Positions 12,082-22,968 of a DNA stretch of 64,000 nucleotides are shown here, piece after piece. The position numbers and the translations under genes were made by a program. This stretch comes from Zanthoxylum bungeanum. Its lineage: Eukaryota; Streptophyta; Magnoliopsida; Sapindales; Rutaceae. Under the pieces are notes generated by a model. It saw nothing but the letters and a program-made list of their open reading frames with translations. It did not search any database and was not told where the DNA came from. The stretch's first letter is position 1; each line of letters begins with the position of its first letter. The stretch is from NCBI GenBank assembly GCA_019454045.1, contig SKCR01032778.1, positions 186,001 through 250,000 of the forward strand, in the 5' to 3' direction.

Positions 12082-14783
12082 TCATTCGTCTCCGGTTCCG
12101 CTTGCACTTGTTGTTGCACTTGCATAAGCATTATCGAACAAATCTTCAAAATCATCGGGGGCATCTTCTTGTTGTCTCATATCAGCTCGAGTCCAATCAT
12201 CCACACAAGGTAGGGGTGAGCACCGGTTCCGGTTCTACCGGAACCGGTTGGAACCGGACCGATTTTCCGGGTTTGGAACCGGAATCGGTTGTAATCGGGT
12301 AGGTTCCAGTTCCAAATATGAAGGAACCGATTTTATCCGGGTAGGTTCCGGTTCCAAAATGGTTGGAACCGGAACCGGACCATGGAACCGGTTTATATAA
12401 ACATAAATTTTAAACATTTGGCGTTCATTATTTATTGTACAATTTTAAAGAGTCGTTAGTTCATCATCAACATCGCCTAGGTAACTCCTCATTTATTAAA
12501 TTTGTCTAAGTCAGTGGATTTTGAAAAGCTTTAATGTATCTTAATGAGCTATGTTAAGTAGCAAAGTAGAATTTATTAACTTCATTTTCGCTCCGGTAAC
12601 TTCATTTTCTTCGTTCTTGAGCTTCCGCACTCCGATTTAGTCCCCGTTTTTTCCTACGGACTCGTATCGGAATGTAGTTTTCATTAAAATATTTTAAAAT
12701 AGGGTAATTTGAAACCGGACTAGAATCGGACCGGAACCGAATAATAGGGTACCCTGTTTAATTGGGTAGGTTCCGGTTCTACTTAGTGCGGAACCGAATT
12801 TTTCCGGGTAGGTTCCGGTTCTATGCGGAACCGGAAACGAAACCGGTTTTGCTCACCCCTAACACAAGGTGTTGCTTCTAGAGTGCTTGGATGTAATGAA
12901 GATCGCCTAGCTTCCATATATTACCTCTCAAGCTGAAGGCTTGCTCAACCGCAACGGTGGAAATAGGTGCTGCCAATATCTCTTTAGCAATAATTGATAA
13001 AACATGATATATATTTTGATGTCGGTTCCACCATTCAAGGATTTTAAAATTTTTACTGCATAAACTTTCATTAGAAAACTCAAAATTTGTAGATAAATAA
13101 TTATCTAATTCAGAGTTATTAGTTGTCGTATCTCTAGGTTTTTTATTTCGTTGCAATAACCAACGATCACATGCGCTAAGTCTTGTTTGAATTACCGGTT
13201 CGCTACTACTAGATTCACATAATGTTCCTAAGTTATATCTTACAATATAATCATTAAATAAAACAATTAAATCATTTCTTAATTTCGTAATTATGCTTGT
13301 AATATCAATTTCATCTAATATTTCTAAATAACCATAGTAAGCTTGTAAACCACCACTCAAACCTTCTAATTTAAATCTAGGATCAAAAACAGCAGCAATA
13401 AGATAAAGTAAAGGAATTTCTCTAAAATAATGCAACCATTTTACCTTCATAGCAGTAATGGCTTCGAACAAAACAATATCATTAGGATCGTCGTTGTCAA
13501 CATGCTCATCGAGAGTGCCAACAATATTCAAACTCTCAAGAAGAAATAAATGTGTTGTAGGATAATAAACACCGCTAAAAACTAAAGTAGCATCATTAAA
13601 AACTCTTAAAATATCTAAAAAAAATTCACAAATATCCCATTGACTAGGATAAAGTGTGATATTTTGAACATGTTGAGAAAAAAACTACATAATGCATCTT
13701 TGTATTGAAATGCTAGACATAAAAGAAAATAAGTTGAATTCCAACGTGTTGAAATATCTCTTGAAAATTTAATCGGTTTAATACAATTTATTTTACAAAA
13801 CTTGGTCCATTCTCTCCTAACTTGAGAATATGACCAAATACAGTTAAGTGTCGTTTTAATTGGATCAAGGAAAGATGATAATAATTTTAGTCCGTCTTGC
13901 ACACATATGTTAAGGACATGACATGTACAACGAATATGAAAAAATCGACCCCCTAAATTTGGTTCACATAAGGATTTTAAATCACTGATGGATACAGTAT
14001 TTGCAGATGCATTATCAAATCCAATTGTTAAAATTTTGTCTACTAAACCATATTCATCAAAAATTACCTTCATCATTCTATAAATATTATGTGCAGTATG
14101 TTGGTCATCAAAAACTCTAAATGCAATAAGTCGTTTTTGCATGGTAAATGATGCATAAATCCAATGACAAGTCACACCCATGTATGAGTGTGTTTGCCAA
14201 TGGTCACTCCAAATATCAGAACATATAGAAATACGACATTTCATCTCTTTAAATATTTCATTAAAATAATTTTACCATCTTTGTATAATTTAAAAATATG
14301 ACGTTTTGTTGTGTTTCGAGTCATTCTACATGCAGCAGGATTTAAAGCATTATGCACGTAATTAGTAAAATGAAGTTTTTCACCAAAGCTTAAAGAAAGA
14401 TGTGCCATACAAGTTAATTTCGCAAATTCTTCTCTATTTTTTGCATCAGAATATTTAAATAAATCTACAGCACTCGTACCTCTACTAGATGATGTGTACC
14501 TGGCCATTTGAGTTTGCGTCGTATCAATGCCAAATTCAACCGGATGATGTTTTTCCATGTGCTTGATCATATTGCCGTATCCACCAGAAAATTTATAGGC
14601 AACCCCACAATAGTTGCAAATTGCTCGTTGTGAATTATCTTCTAGGCGTTCCAAATTAAAATGAATTTTGAAAATATCCGAGGACCGAGCCTTAACTTCT
14701 CTTCTCCGTGATTGTGCACTGACACTAGGGCCGCTCTCTTTGGTTGACATATTTGACATTATGTTCTCAGATGAGCTTGCCAT
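12082..14783 (-). pseudogene. hAT transposase with BED zinc finger, broken
   Basis: The enzyme would cut and paste the surrounding hAT element. The first frame (14783-14241) starts at a good Met and carries a BED-type zinc finger with C56, C59, H75 and H79. The second (14244-13615) has the RNase H-like catalytic region, with motifs SDIWSD and GFDNASANT supplying the two expected Asp residues. The third (13531-12878) has VFDPRFKLEG and then the hAT dimerisation region, ILEWWNRHQ and VAVEQAFS. Neighbouring frames differ in phase, so frameshifts lie near 14240 and 13600 and a third near 12930. A MITE (12211-12861) cuts the gene just before the last ~45 codons, which resume at about 12210 and end with TGA at 12084-12082. 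The protein cannot be made from this copy. Confidence 0.88.
12211..12861. mobile_element. hAT MITE inside the hAT transposase gene (GGTTC-word type)
   Basis: The inverted ends are TAGGGGTGAGCA and TGCTCACCCCTA-type; the last 11 bases are GCTCACCCCTA. The flanks are a perfect 8-bp duplication, ACACAAGG (12203-12210 and 12862-12869). Subterminal zones are arrays of GGTTCCGGTT / AACCGGAACC words on both strands. It has no transposase and interrupts the coding region of the host element, so it is the youngest of the three nested insertions here. Confidence 0.92.
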
Positions 14784-15291
14784 TTTTCGTTTGAGAAATT
14801 AGGAAGAAAAATAAGAAAATTGAATAATTGTTAAAATTTTAACAAATTAACAACTAATTGAATTGAGATTGAAAATAAGATTATAAGAGAATTGTATTGA
14901 AGTGAGATTGAGAATAAGAGAATTATAGAAAATGAGAGAGTTGAGAATTTGATGTGTTGAAATAATGAAAAATGAATCATATTTATAGATTTTTAGAATT
15001 TTTTTGATACCAAAAATGCCCTTAAATATAACTATTTTTTTTGTTCCGACCGGTTCGAGTTGGGGTCGAACCCCAACCGAACCGGTCGCCAACGGTTCCG
15101 ATTCCGGAACCGGTTGGAACCGAAACCTTCCGATTCCAACCGGTTCGATTCCGATTTCAAACCGGAACCGTGGCCGGGTCTAATCACGCTAATATATTCT
15201 AGGTAGTCTAAATATAAAAGGCAACTAAGGAAAATATACAACTAATACAATATATTTGAATGGTAAGATATCATTGTTTTCCTTCTCAACA

Positions 15292-15303
15292 CTCCCCCTC
15301 AAG
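15292..15303 (-). promoter_or_regulatory. Polypurine tract of the Copia element
   Basis: On the minus strand TTGAGGGGGAG directly precedes the 3' LTR start TGTTGAGAAGG. This is where plus-strand DNA synthesis would be primed. Confidence 0.8.
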
Positions 15304-16636
15304 TTGGAGAGTGAATGTCCAGAACTCCCAACTTGCGTATCATAGCTGAGAAAGCTACATTTCCCAATGGCTTGGTGAACACATCTGCAAGTTGATCTGT
15401 TGAAGCAACATGTTTGGTTACAACTGAACCATCTTGTATTTTGTCACGAATAAAATGACAATCCATCTCTATATGTCTTGTTCTTTCGTGGAAAACCGGA
15501 TTGGCAGCTATATGCAAAGCTGCTGTGTTATCACAATATAGTAATGTTGGCTTCAGATGCAATATTCTCAAATCCTTCAATAATGAGCGTAGCCAGGATA
15601 ATTCACAACATGTACCTGTCATGGCTCTATATTCAGCTTATGCTTAGGAGAGAGATACGATTTTCTGCCTCTTTCTCCGCCAAGAAATAAGAGAAGATCC
15701 CAGAAAAATACAATAACCTGTAGTGGATCTACGAGATATTGGACAACCAGCCCAATCTGAATCAGAAAAAGCTCGCAAAGACAAATCATTCTGAGAATGG
15801 AAAAACAAACCTTGTCCTGGACTATTTTTCAAAAAACGTAATACACGCAAGGCGGCTTCCATGTGTGGTCTACGTGGTGCATGCATGAATCTGCTTAACA
15901 CATGGACCGAATAGGTGATATCCGGCCGGGTAATAGTCAAATAAATTAGGCGTCCAACAAGTCGCCTATACTGAGACGGATCTTTAAGCAATTCACCTGA
16001 ATCCGAGAGCTTTATGTTTTGTTCCATGGGAAAGGTTACAGGTTTAACACCCAAAAAACCATCAACTTTTAAAATTTCCAAAGTATATTTTCGTTGCGAG
16101 ATGGAAATACATTTCTTCGACCGAGAAACTTCGATACCTAGAAAATACTTCAAATCACCCAAATCTTTAATTCGAAAATGACTATGTAGAAATTGCTTGA
16201 GGGCTACTATGGCTTTGGCATCATTACCTGTAATAAGAATGTCATCGACAAATATCAATAAAGCTGTAAAAGATTTGCCTTTCAGACATGTGAATAATGA
16301 GTAATCGGCCTTGGATTGAACAAAGCCAGCAGCTTGGATAGCTGTAGAGAACTTGACAAACCATTGTCGGGAAGCTTGCTTTAAGCCATATAACGACTTA
16401 TGAATGTGACACACTAGATTCTCCCACTGTCTCCAAAGACCAGGAGGTGGAGACATATAAATTTCTTCATGGAGATCACCATGAAGAAATGCATTGTTGA
16501 CATCAAGTTGGTGAAGAGACCAATTCTGGGCAGCTGCTAAAGCCAATAAAAAACGAACAATAATCATTTTAGCAGTGGGAGAAAAAGTATCATGGTAATC
16601 TATATCTTCCAGCTGTGTGTAACCTTTTGCAACCAA
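15299..16636 (-). pseudogene. Copia reverse transcriptase and RNase H remnant
   Basis: One continuous phase covers 16636-15299. The reverse transcriptase shows [27 protein letters not shown] and the catalytic [11 protein letters not shown]. RNase H follows with [30 protein letters not shown] and [18 protein letters not shown] at the C-terminus. Two nonsense TAA codons separated by one codon sit between the RT part and the RNase H end (about 15640-15630), inside the usual SSAEAEY motif. Upstream in the same phase a TAG at 16711-16709 separates it from the linker segment 17140-16709. Confidence 0.85.
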
Positions 16637-16708
16637 ACGAGCTTTGTAACGCTCAATAGTACCATCCGAGTGCCGTTTGATTTTATAAACCCAACGACAA
16701 CCAATAGG

Positions 16709-17140
16709 CTACTTACCAGGAGGAAGAGAAGTGAGGGACCAAGTGTGATTGGCTTCTAATGCAGCCAATTCAGATTGCATTGCTTCTTGCCAATGGGAAT
16801 GGGAAGCTGCTTGGGCATAATATGTAGGCTCAATATCTTGACTGATAGCAGCAGTAAAATAGCAATGTTGCGGTGAGTAACGATGATAAGAGACAAAATT
16901 GCAAATGGGATAGCGTGTACCTTTTTGTAGACCTGATGACAAAGACGGAAAATGGTGAGGAGACGTTACTTGGTTGCAGACATAATCACGTAAAGCCATG
17001 GGAGGGTGATGAGGTCGGTGGGAACGGTGTAAAATCGGTTCGGGAGGAGGACTAGCAGGTGATAGCTGAGTAGAAACTGGAGTCGGTGGTAAGGGTTGGT
17101 TAACTAGATGGGAATGATCGGGTATAGAAAGAGGAATCAC
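16709..17140 (-). pseudogene. Copia integrase-RT linker segment
   Basis: A proline- and serine-rich stretch (PLPPTPVSTQLSPASPPPEP) leads into HWQEAMQSELAALEANHTWSL, which is the usual N-terminal edge of the Copia reverse transcriptase domain. It is in the same phase as the following RT segment but ends in an in-frame TAG at 16711-16709. A frameshift separates it from the integrase part. Confidence 0.75.
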
Positions 17141-18027
17141 AGGCTCTGAATTTAATGAAGGGTATGAATGGACTCATAAGGGAAAATAGTTTCATGAAAA
17201 ATAACATCACGGTTAGTGAAGATTTGGTGGGTGGCAAGGTCATAGAGCTTGTAAGCTTTTTGACCAACTGGATAGCCAAGAAAAATACATCGTTTGGCTC
17301 AAGGAGCAAATTTATGGAGGACGTGCACATTAGTGGCATAGGCAAGACACCCAAAAACGCGGATATGAGAATAAGAAGGAAGTTTTCCATAAAGTCGTTC
17401 AAAAGGAGTGGTGTGGGCAAACGATTAATTATATGAACAACAGCAGTAGAAACACATTCTTCCCAAAAATGTAAAGGAATGTGGGCTTTGAAAACAAAAA
17501 GCTCTAGCGGGCTCAAGAATATGGCGATGCTTGCGTTCTACAATCTCATTTTGTTGAGGGGTATAAACACAAGAATGTTGGTAAGTGGTCCCTTTATGTT
17601 TAAAAAATTCCCACATAGAGAAGAATTCTCCACCATTATCAACCTGAATATTGGCTATAGATACATGGAATTGTGTTTGGACAAATGAAAAAAAATTGAC
17701 AAGTAAATGTTGTGTTTCACTTTTACGTTGCATAAAAAATACCCTTGTGAATCTAGAATAATCATCCACAATAGTCAAAAAATATTTCGCACCGGAAAGA
17801 GAAACAATTTTATAGGGGCCCCAAATGTCACAATGAATTAATTCAAAAGGTCTAATAGATGAAATTGAACTAACAGAAAATGGAAGCCGACTTTGTTTTG
17901 CAAGTGCACAAATATCACAAGCATTATTAGACTGGAAAGAGAAATTTAACAAATGTTTTGCCATAAAATCAAATATAGAGGAAGACAAATGCCCCAAACG
18001 GCGATGCCACAGATTGATGATTTTCAA
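17100..18027 (-). pseudogene. Copia integrase remnant
   Basis: The frame 18027-17425 carries the pre-integrase domain, LWHRRLGHLS...CDICALAKQSRLPF (the H-H-C-C zinc site), then the catalytic core. The DDE residues are visible in HCDIWGP, QVDNGGEF and QNEIVERKHRH. The frame 17516-17100 continues the core in another phase ([21 protein letters not shown]) and then degenerates. A frameshift lies at about 17430-17510. Directly upstream is the gag segment without zinc knuckle or protease between them. Confidence 0.85.
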
Positions 18028-18773
18028 ACAACTAGAGCCATGGATTCAGCCCTTCGAACAACCATGGATGATTTTCCCATCGTCTCACGTGCAGCCCCCA
18101 GGCTTCGCTGCTTCTCATCTTGGACAATGGAAGAGTAAGCCTTGGCAACATCAGGCAGCGGATTCATCAACAAAATCTGCCCTCGAATTTCACTGTATGA
18201 CTCATTGAGTCCCATGAGAAATTGCATCAATCTGCGTCTCTTATAGTTTGCCCCACAAGAGCAAACAGTGTCATTATAGGATCCTAGTTCATCCCATAAA
18301 TTTTTTAGCCTTGTGTAATAAGCTGCAACATTCATCTGATCTTGAGCAAGACAAGCAATATCCCTCTCAATCTGAAAAATACGAGGGGCATTGCTTTGAG
18401 AAAAATGATCTTGAAGGTCTTCTGATACCTCCTAGGCGGTGGTTGAAAAAATGACACTGTCTGCAAGGTCCTGTGTTAGTGAATTGAGAATCCAAGAGAG
18501 GATCATATCGTTGCATTTTTTCCACGAAGTATATTCGTATGGTTTGGCTGTGGCAGACGGCATTGTGATGGTCCCGTCTATGAAACCTAACTTGGATTTG
18601 GCATTCAAAGAAATGGTCATGGCTCTACACCATGTCGAATAATTATCCCCATTGAGGGGCTTGGAAACAAGCACCATTCCTGGATGATCAGAATGGTGAA
18701 GAAAATATGGGCTGGCAACATCAAGCTTGCCTTCATTCGAAGGTTGTTGTTCCGTCATGGTAATGAGAAACAA
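18024..18773 (-). pseudogene. Copia gag remnant
   Basis: Gag forms the cytoplasmic particle of the retrotransposon. A single phase runs from Met 18773 or the later Met to 18024, broken only by a TAG at 18434-18432 that stands where plant gag proteins usually have Trp or Arg before EV.EDL. The N-terminal half has the typical LNGDNYSTWCRAMTISLNAK start and the second half AAYYTRLKNLWDELG and LMGLNESYSEIRGQILLMNPLP (UBN2-like gag). The CCHC knuckle expected after this point is missing, consistent with an internal deletion at about 18025-18045. Confidence 0.85.
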
Positions 18774-18822
18774 CGAAAAAAAGGGAAAAGAAAGAGGGCA
18801 TAGAGCTAGGGTATCGTTCCTT

Positions 18823-18834
18823 GCGCTGATACCA
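18823..18834 (-). promoter_or_regulatory. Primer binding site of the Copia element
   Basis: On the minus strand TGGTATCAGCGC follows directly after the 5' LTR end. It matches the 3' end of initiator tRNA-Met with one mismatch to the common TGGTATCAGAGC. Confidence 0.85.
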
Positions 18835-19529
18835 TGTAAAGAAGGAAAATATTATTTGCCTTTGAATGATTATTATTGAATCAGGAAACATGGTTTTATG
18901 TAGGGGCGTCAAAACGAATTAACGAATCGAATTCGTATCGAATCCTAAACGAATCGAATCGAAATGTGATTGATTCGTATTCGATTCGTTTAATAAACGA
19001 ATAGTCAATGATATTATTTAATAAAATAAATTACCACACTTGATTTACATTAATTCTTCTTAAATATATATATGTATATATATGAAATATGTAATTAATA
19101 TATTTACTAAAAATACATCACCAAATATCGAAAATATTTCTTTTTCTATGATAATTAGCTATAATTTCTCGAATATTAATTGAAAATTAACAAGAACTAG
19201 TAAATAAAAATAATAAAACGAATCCTAAACGAATAAACGAATCAATGAGCTTAAATTCGTATTCGATTCGTTTATTAAACGAATCGAATCGAATTGACCC
19301 ATTTATTAAACGAATTCATTTTTTTCAAACCCGTATTCGCTTTAAAGCGAATCGAATCGAACGAATAAACGAATCCTGACCCAAATTGCCACCCCTAGTT
19401 TTATGCAAGAGATTTCCTACAATCACGCTAATATATTCTAGGTAGTCTAAATATAAAAGGCAACTAAACAAATATACAACTAATACAATATATTTGAATG
19501 GTAAGATATCATTGCTTTCCTTCTCAACA
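18835..19529 (-). repeat. Copia 5' LTR, split by a hAT MITE
   Basis: LTR sequence is 18835-18900 plus 19406-19529, 190 bp in all, beginning TGTAAAGAAGG and ending CTTCTCAACA on the plus strand. The insert between is the MITE at 18901-19397 and its duplicated 8-bp target. Confidence 0.88.
18901..19397. mobile_element. hAT MITE (CGAAT-word type) in the Copia 5' LTR
   Basis: The ends are TAGGGGCGTCAA and TTGCCACCCCTA. They are flanked by a perfect 8-bp duplication, GTTTTATG (18893-18900 and 19398-19405). Subterminal arrays are built of AACGAATCGAATCG and ATTCGTTTATTAAACG words, so each arm is itself partly palindromic. There is no coding capacity. Confidence 0.92.
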
Positions 19530-19734
19530 TAACCTGAGCCGGATCGATCGGTCCAATCAGTTAAATCATGATCCAGTCCAAGATCCATTCGAGTGTATCA
19601 TTTAGTTTATATAGAATTTGATAGACCCTACACCTGTCGAAAAATCATGCTAGACTAGTGAACCAGTGACTCGGTCTAGGTTTGGCGGCATTTAATTATA
19701 AGCTAGTTTTAAAAAATAATTTCCATTAGTTGAT

Positions 19735-20500
19735 TTTTTATAGGTGGTCGGCCTGTAGGCTCGATCACGGTTCAATCCTGCTGAAGGAGGAACCGGAACG
19801 TACCGTATATTATACAGTTCGGTTCGTTCCCAGTTCCCTTTTGGTTCTGGTTCAAAACCGAAATCGGTTCAGGAACCAATTTCGGAATCGGAACCAAATT
19901 AAACTAAGGATTTGACAAAATTATTTTATTATATACATAATTTATTTTATTGATATATAAATTAATTATCTCGTTATATATCAATGACTAAGTTATGAGC
20001 CCTTTATAAAATATGACACGAGTGTTAAACATTCATGAACTTGTTTTAGTTAAACAAATACATAAAATAATGATGATTCATAATTTAGTAATATAATAAT
20101 ATTCATATAATTACAATACACAATATTAAATTAAATATTTCTGGAAAAAATATTAACTACACCTTGATAATTTTTTTTATTAATTAGAGTATAAATTAAT
20201 ATATTTAAATTTAAATATTATATTGATTAATTAATAATTTTTTTCGGTTTTGTTGTTCAATTCTGAGGTTCGGTTTCGCGATTCAGTTCTTAAAGTTCGA
20301 TTTTAGTTCGGTTCTAACCTAGGTTATAGTTCGGTTCGAGTGTCGGTTTTTAAATTTTGAAGAACCGGAACTGAACCAATCATTTGGCGGTTTTGGCTCA
20401 GCTCAGAACCATTGAATCGTTGACCGGTTCGGTTCCAATTCTAACCCGATTTGATTCCAGTCCGATTCGCGATTCAATACCGAACCGCTATCAGGGCTAT
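19735..20500. repeat. Degenerate hAT-like repeat rich in GGTTCGG words
   Basis: Both flanks (19780-19910 and 20240-20485) are full of ACCGGAAC / GGTTCGGTTC words around an AT-rich core, as in the other hAT MITEs. The right edge, read in reverse, starts TAGCCCTGATAGCGG, a plausible hAT end. No matching left end or 8-bp duplication was found, so the left terminus is probably lost. Confidence 0.45.
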
Positions 20501-20814
20501 GGCCATGAATTATTTACTTAGTGAATTATTAAAAAGTCATTTCCATTCATACTACTTCCTAAAAAGGACAAGAAACAAGTAATTCTAACTTTCTAAAACA
20601 CCATATTTATATTCTTATTTTAACCATCTTCATTTTAATATTACACACACACACATATTCACTGTTCACTATGAATAGTGAAATTTTCACCGTTCAATGT
20701 GTTTTTAATAGAGTATGATATTAAAAAAATTTTAGATAACTATTCACGTGAACGATGATTTTTTTAAAGAGTTATACATGTTAAAATAAATTTTTTATAT
20801 ATGTGAATGACATT

Positions 20815-21660
20815 ATAATTGTGACTGAGTATTTTATAACTGTTATTATAAATGAGAAAAATAACTAAGTATTGTGTATGTGATTGACATTATGACTAAT
20901 AAAATATGATTGAGTATTATAACTGTCATTGTAACTGAGAAATATGACTGAAAATTATGTATGTGACTAGGTTGTAAGTGTGAATGTGACTGTAACTATA
21001 TGACTATGATTGTATGAATATGACTATGTGACTCTGATTGTGACTATGACTGTGTGATTGTAACTGTAACCGTGACTTTGATTATGTGACAATGACTGTG
21101 TGACTGTGACTGAGATTACGTGACTTAAGGATGTTCATAGGGTCGGGTCAACCCGTGACCCGACCCGACCCGACCCGCGAGGGTTTAAAATAAAATAATG
21201 AGTTTTCGGGTTAACTCGACCCGACTCGAAATTTTCGGGTTGGGTCACAGGTTTGATATTAAAACCCGACCCCAAAATATAATATTTTTATTATTTTTCT
21301 AAAAAAATTATTATTTTTCTTAAACATTTTATTATTTTTAAAAAGTTTTTACTATTATTTCATTTATTTATTACTTTGTTATATTAAAACTTTATAATAT
21401 GATAATTTCCGAGTTATTAAATAACTGATATTTATATTTCAAAATTATTAATTCATTAAAAAAAATTGGACGAACCCGATTGGGTTTCACTTCTCAAATT
21501 TCGGGTTCAAGTCTTGCGACCCGCGTGACCCGACCCGATCAGGTCTCAAAAATTTCAAAAAAACTCGACCCGACCCCGTGAATACCCGTCGTGATTGTAT
21601 GACCATGTGACTCTGACTGTGTGACTGTGACTATTACGTCATAATGATTTTGAGACTAAT
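20815..21660. repeat. Degenerate GTGACT minisatellite, interrupted by a MITE
   Basis: Words such as TGTGACTGTGACT, TATGACTGTGTGACTG and TGTAACTGTAACC recur from about 20815 to 21126 and again from 21590 to about 21640. The two parts were one array before the 463-bp insertion at 21127-21589. Confidence 0.75.
21127..21589. mobile_element. hAT MITE (GACCC-word type) inside the minisatellite
   Basis: The inverted ends are imperfect: TTCATAGGGTCGGGTC on the left, and TTCACGGGGTCGGGTC as the complement of the right. Subterminal zones are arrays of GACCCGACCC. The flanking octamers CGTGACTT (21119-21126) and CGTGATTG (21590-21597) match at 6 of 8 places, consistent with an old target duplication, though the repetitive target makes this weaker evidence. 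Confidence 0.65.
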
Positions 21661-22461
21661 TTTGGCCTTGTAGAATTCCTAACTATGAGATAATTCTTGA
21701 TAAAAGTTGTATATGTGAATTTTAATTGCATGTAACATCTTACATATTGTGATTTGGAGTCCGGATGAAAGAGATATGAATGTTTGAAAAATACTAATCG
21801 GTAACTTATAAATATAATAGTTATTTTTTACCTATTTTTTAGTCAAAACATATCAATCATAGTACTTATTTTAAAACTTATAATTTATAAATCAATAATA
21901 TGTAATTTTTTTCTTGAAACACTTTAATTTTTAGGCGATATTTTGTTTTTAAATTTAAAGTTTGAAAAAAAAAACTTTTTTCCTCCTTAAATTCGTGCCA
22001 TTTCCATTTTTTAAATGGTAAACTTGCTATTAATTCATTTGTAATATGATTTAAATGGAAAGAATCTTTTAAATTTGGATTAAATTGAAAAACCCCTAAT
22101 TATTTTGATTTTTTAAGAATTCTCCCTTGAATCCTTGATTACTTGACATACCAAATTATAGGAAATAATGAACTTAGGTAGAAAGAAATATTAGTTGATT
22201 ATTAGTTTGGTCATCTAACTTAGATAGAAATAAGTATTAATTGATTATTAGCTTCCAAATATGAAAGTAAATAATAAACTTAGATAGAAAGAAATTAGAA
22301 ATATTAATTAATTATTAATTTCTAAATATGAAACACTAATTTGTACTGGTGAAGCTATTTGCACTCTATAAATTATCCAAAACACTCAAATTTTATATTA
22401 CAAAAATATTCACTATTTAATTTACCATTATGAACAATTTTTGATTAAATAAAATACATTT
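21661..22461. other. AT-rich non-genic stretch
   Basis: No gene or element end is supported. A short motif (AACTTAGATAGAAA, TAATTGATTATTAG) recurs three times between about 22170 and 22320, suggesting local duplication. Confidence 0.4.
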
Positions 22462-22473
22462 TGACACTCTTTC

Positions 22474-22644
22474 GTTCCCAATGGGTATGGTTTTGTGGCA
22501 AATAGTTTTGAACTTGATTGTCAGGTGCTGGGTTCAAATCTATTGGTGCATATCTTATAAGAGTTAGGACAATCGTGAATTTTACATGTTCCGCTTAAAC
22601 ACAAACCAACGGTGGGATTTACAATATTTCCAAAAAAAAAAAAA
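22474..22644 (+). mobile_element. tRNA-derived SINE, copy 3 (diverged)
   Basis: In plus orientation it has a head ending in a B-box-like GGGTTCAAATC, then TATAAGAGTTAGGACAA (compare GTAAGAGTCTGGGACAA in other copies) and a poly(A) tail at 22632-22644. It is flanked by the 12-bp duplication TGACACTCTTTC at 22462-22473 and 22645-22656. Confidence 0.8.
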
Positions 22645-22968
22645 TGACACTCTTTCATTACACCTTGTATAAACATAAACCCCAAATTTATTTTTATTTT
22701 TTACTAATTTCGGTAATGCTTCTTCAAGTCCATGCATATTATAATTGTTTTCAAACTATAACCAATGAAATAATTTCAGAATGAGGAGTTTTGTTTCCGT
22801 ATATCCATTTAATTATATTATAGCCTTATTATGACTTGGCTTCCTTACTACTGAGTACTGACATTCCTGAAACTACCGAACCTCAGTAATTTTATGGCCA
22901 ACAGTAAATGCTACACACTCTACCTACAATGCTAACACCATTAGAAACCTTGGTTGTATTATCCAAAC

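Larger units (their letters stand above)
11757..15182 (-). mobile_element. hAT transposon inserted in the Copia LTR
   Basis: The terminal inverted repeats are TAGACCCGGCC at 11757-11767 and its complement at 15172-15182. They are flanked by a perfect 8-bp duplication ATCACGCT (11749-11756 and 15183-15190), diagnostic of hAT elements. Subterminal regions at both ends are dense in GGAACCGGTTCGGTTCC-like words, probable transposase-binding sites. The element is 3426 bp including a 651-bp MITE inside its gene, and carries a broken minus-strand transposase. Confidence 0.93.
11667..15291 (-). repeat. Copia 3' LTR, split by a hAT element
   Basis: LTR sequence occupies 11667-11756 and 15191-15291; everything between is the hAT insertion plus one copy of its 8-bp target duplication. 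The plus-strand LTR end CTTCTCAACA matches the right LTR. The left terminal dinucleotide is GG where the other LTR has TG, a point change in the expected TG...CA ends. Confidence 0.85.
11667..19529 (-). mobile_element. Decayed Ty1/Copia retrotransposon with three later insertions
   Basis: Read on the minus strand the order is 5' LTR (19529-18835), Met-type primer site, gag, integrase, reverse transcriptase, RNase H, polypurine tract, 3' LTR (15291-11667). Integrase before reverse transcriptase defines Copia. Removing later insertions gives LTRs of 190 bp (right) and 191 bp (left). Flanks are GAACC (11662-11666) and TAACC (19530-19534), a 4-of-5 target duplication. The internal region is only 3543 bp because the zinc-knuckle and protease segment is missing. 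The polyprotein has several nonsense codons and frameshifts, so it cannot move by itself. Confidence 0.9.

Noticed and set aside
17155..17436. Plus-strand 93-codon frame, and other plus-strand frames at 16873 and 17479
   Set aside because: Antisense shadows of the Copia integrase and linker.
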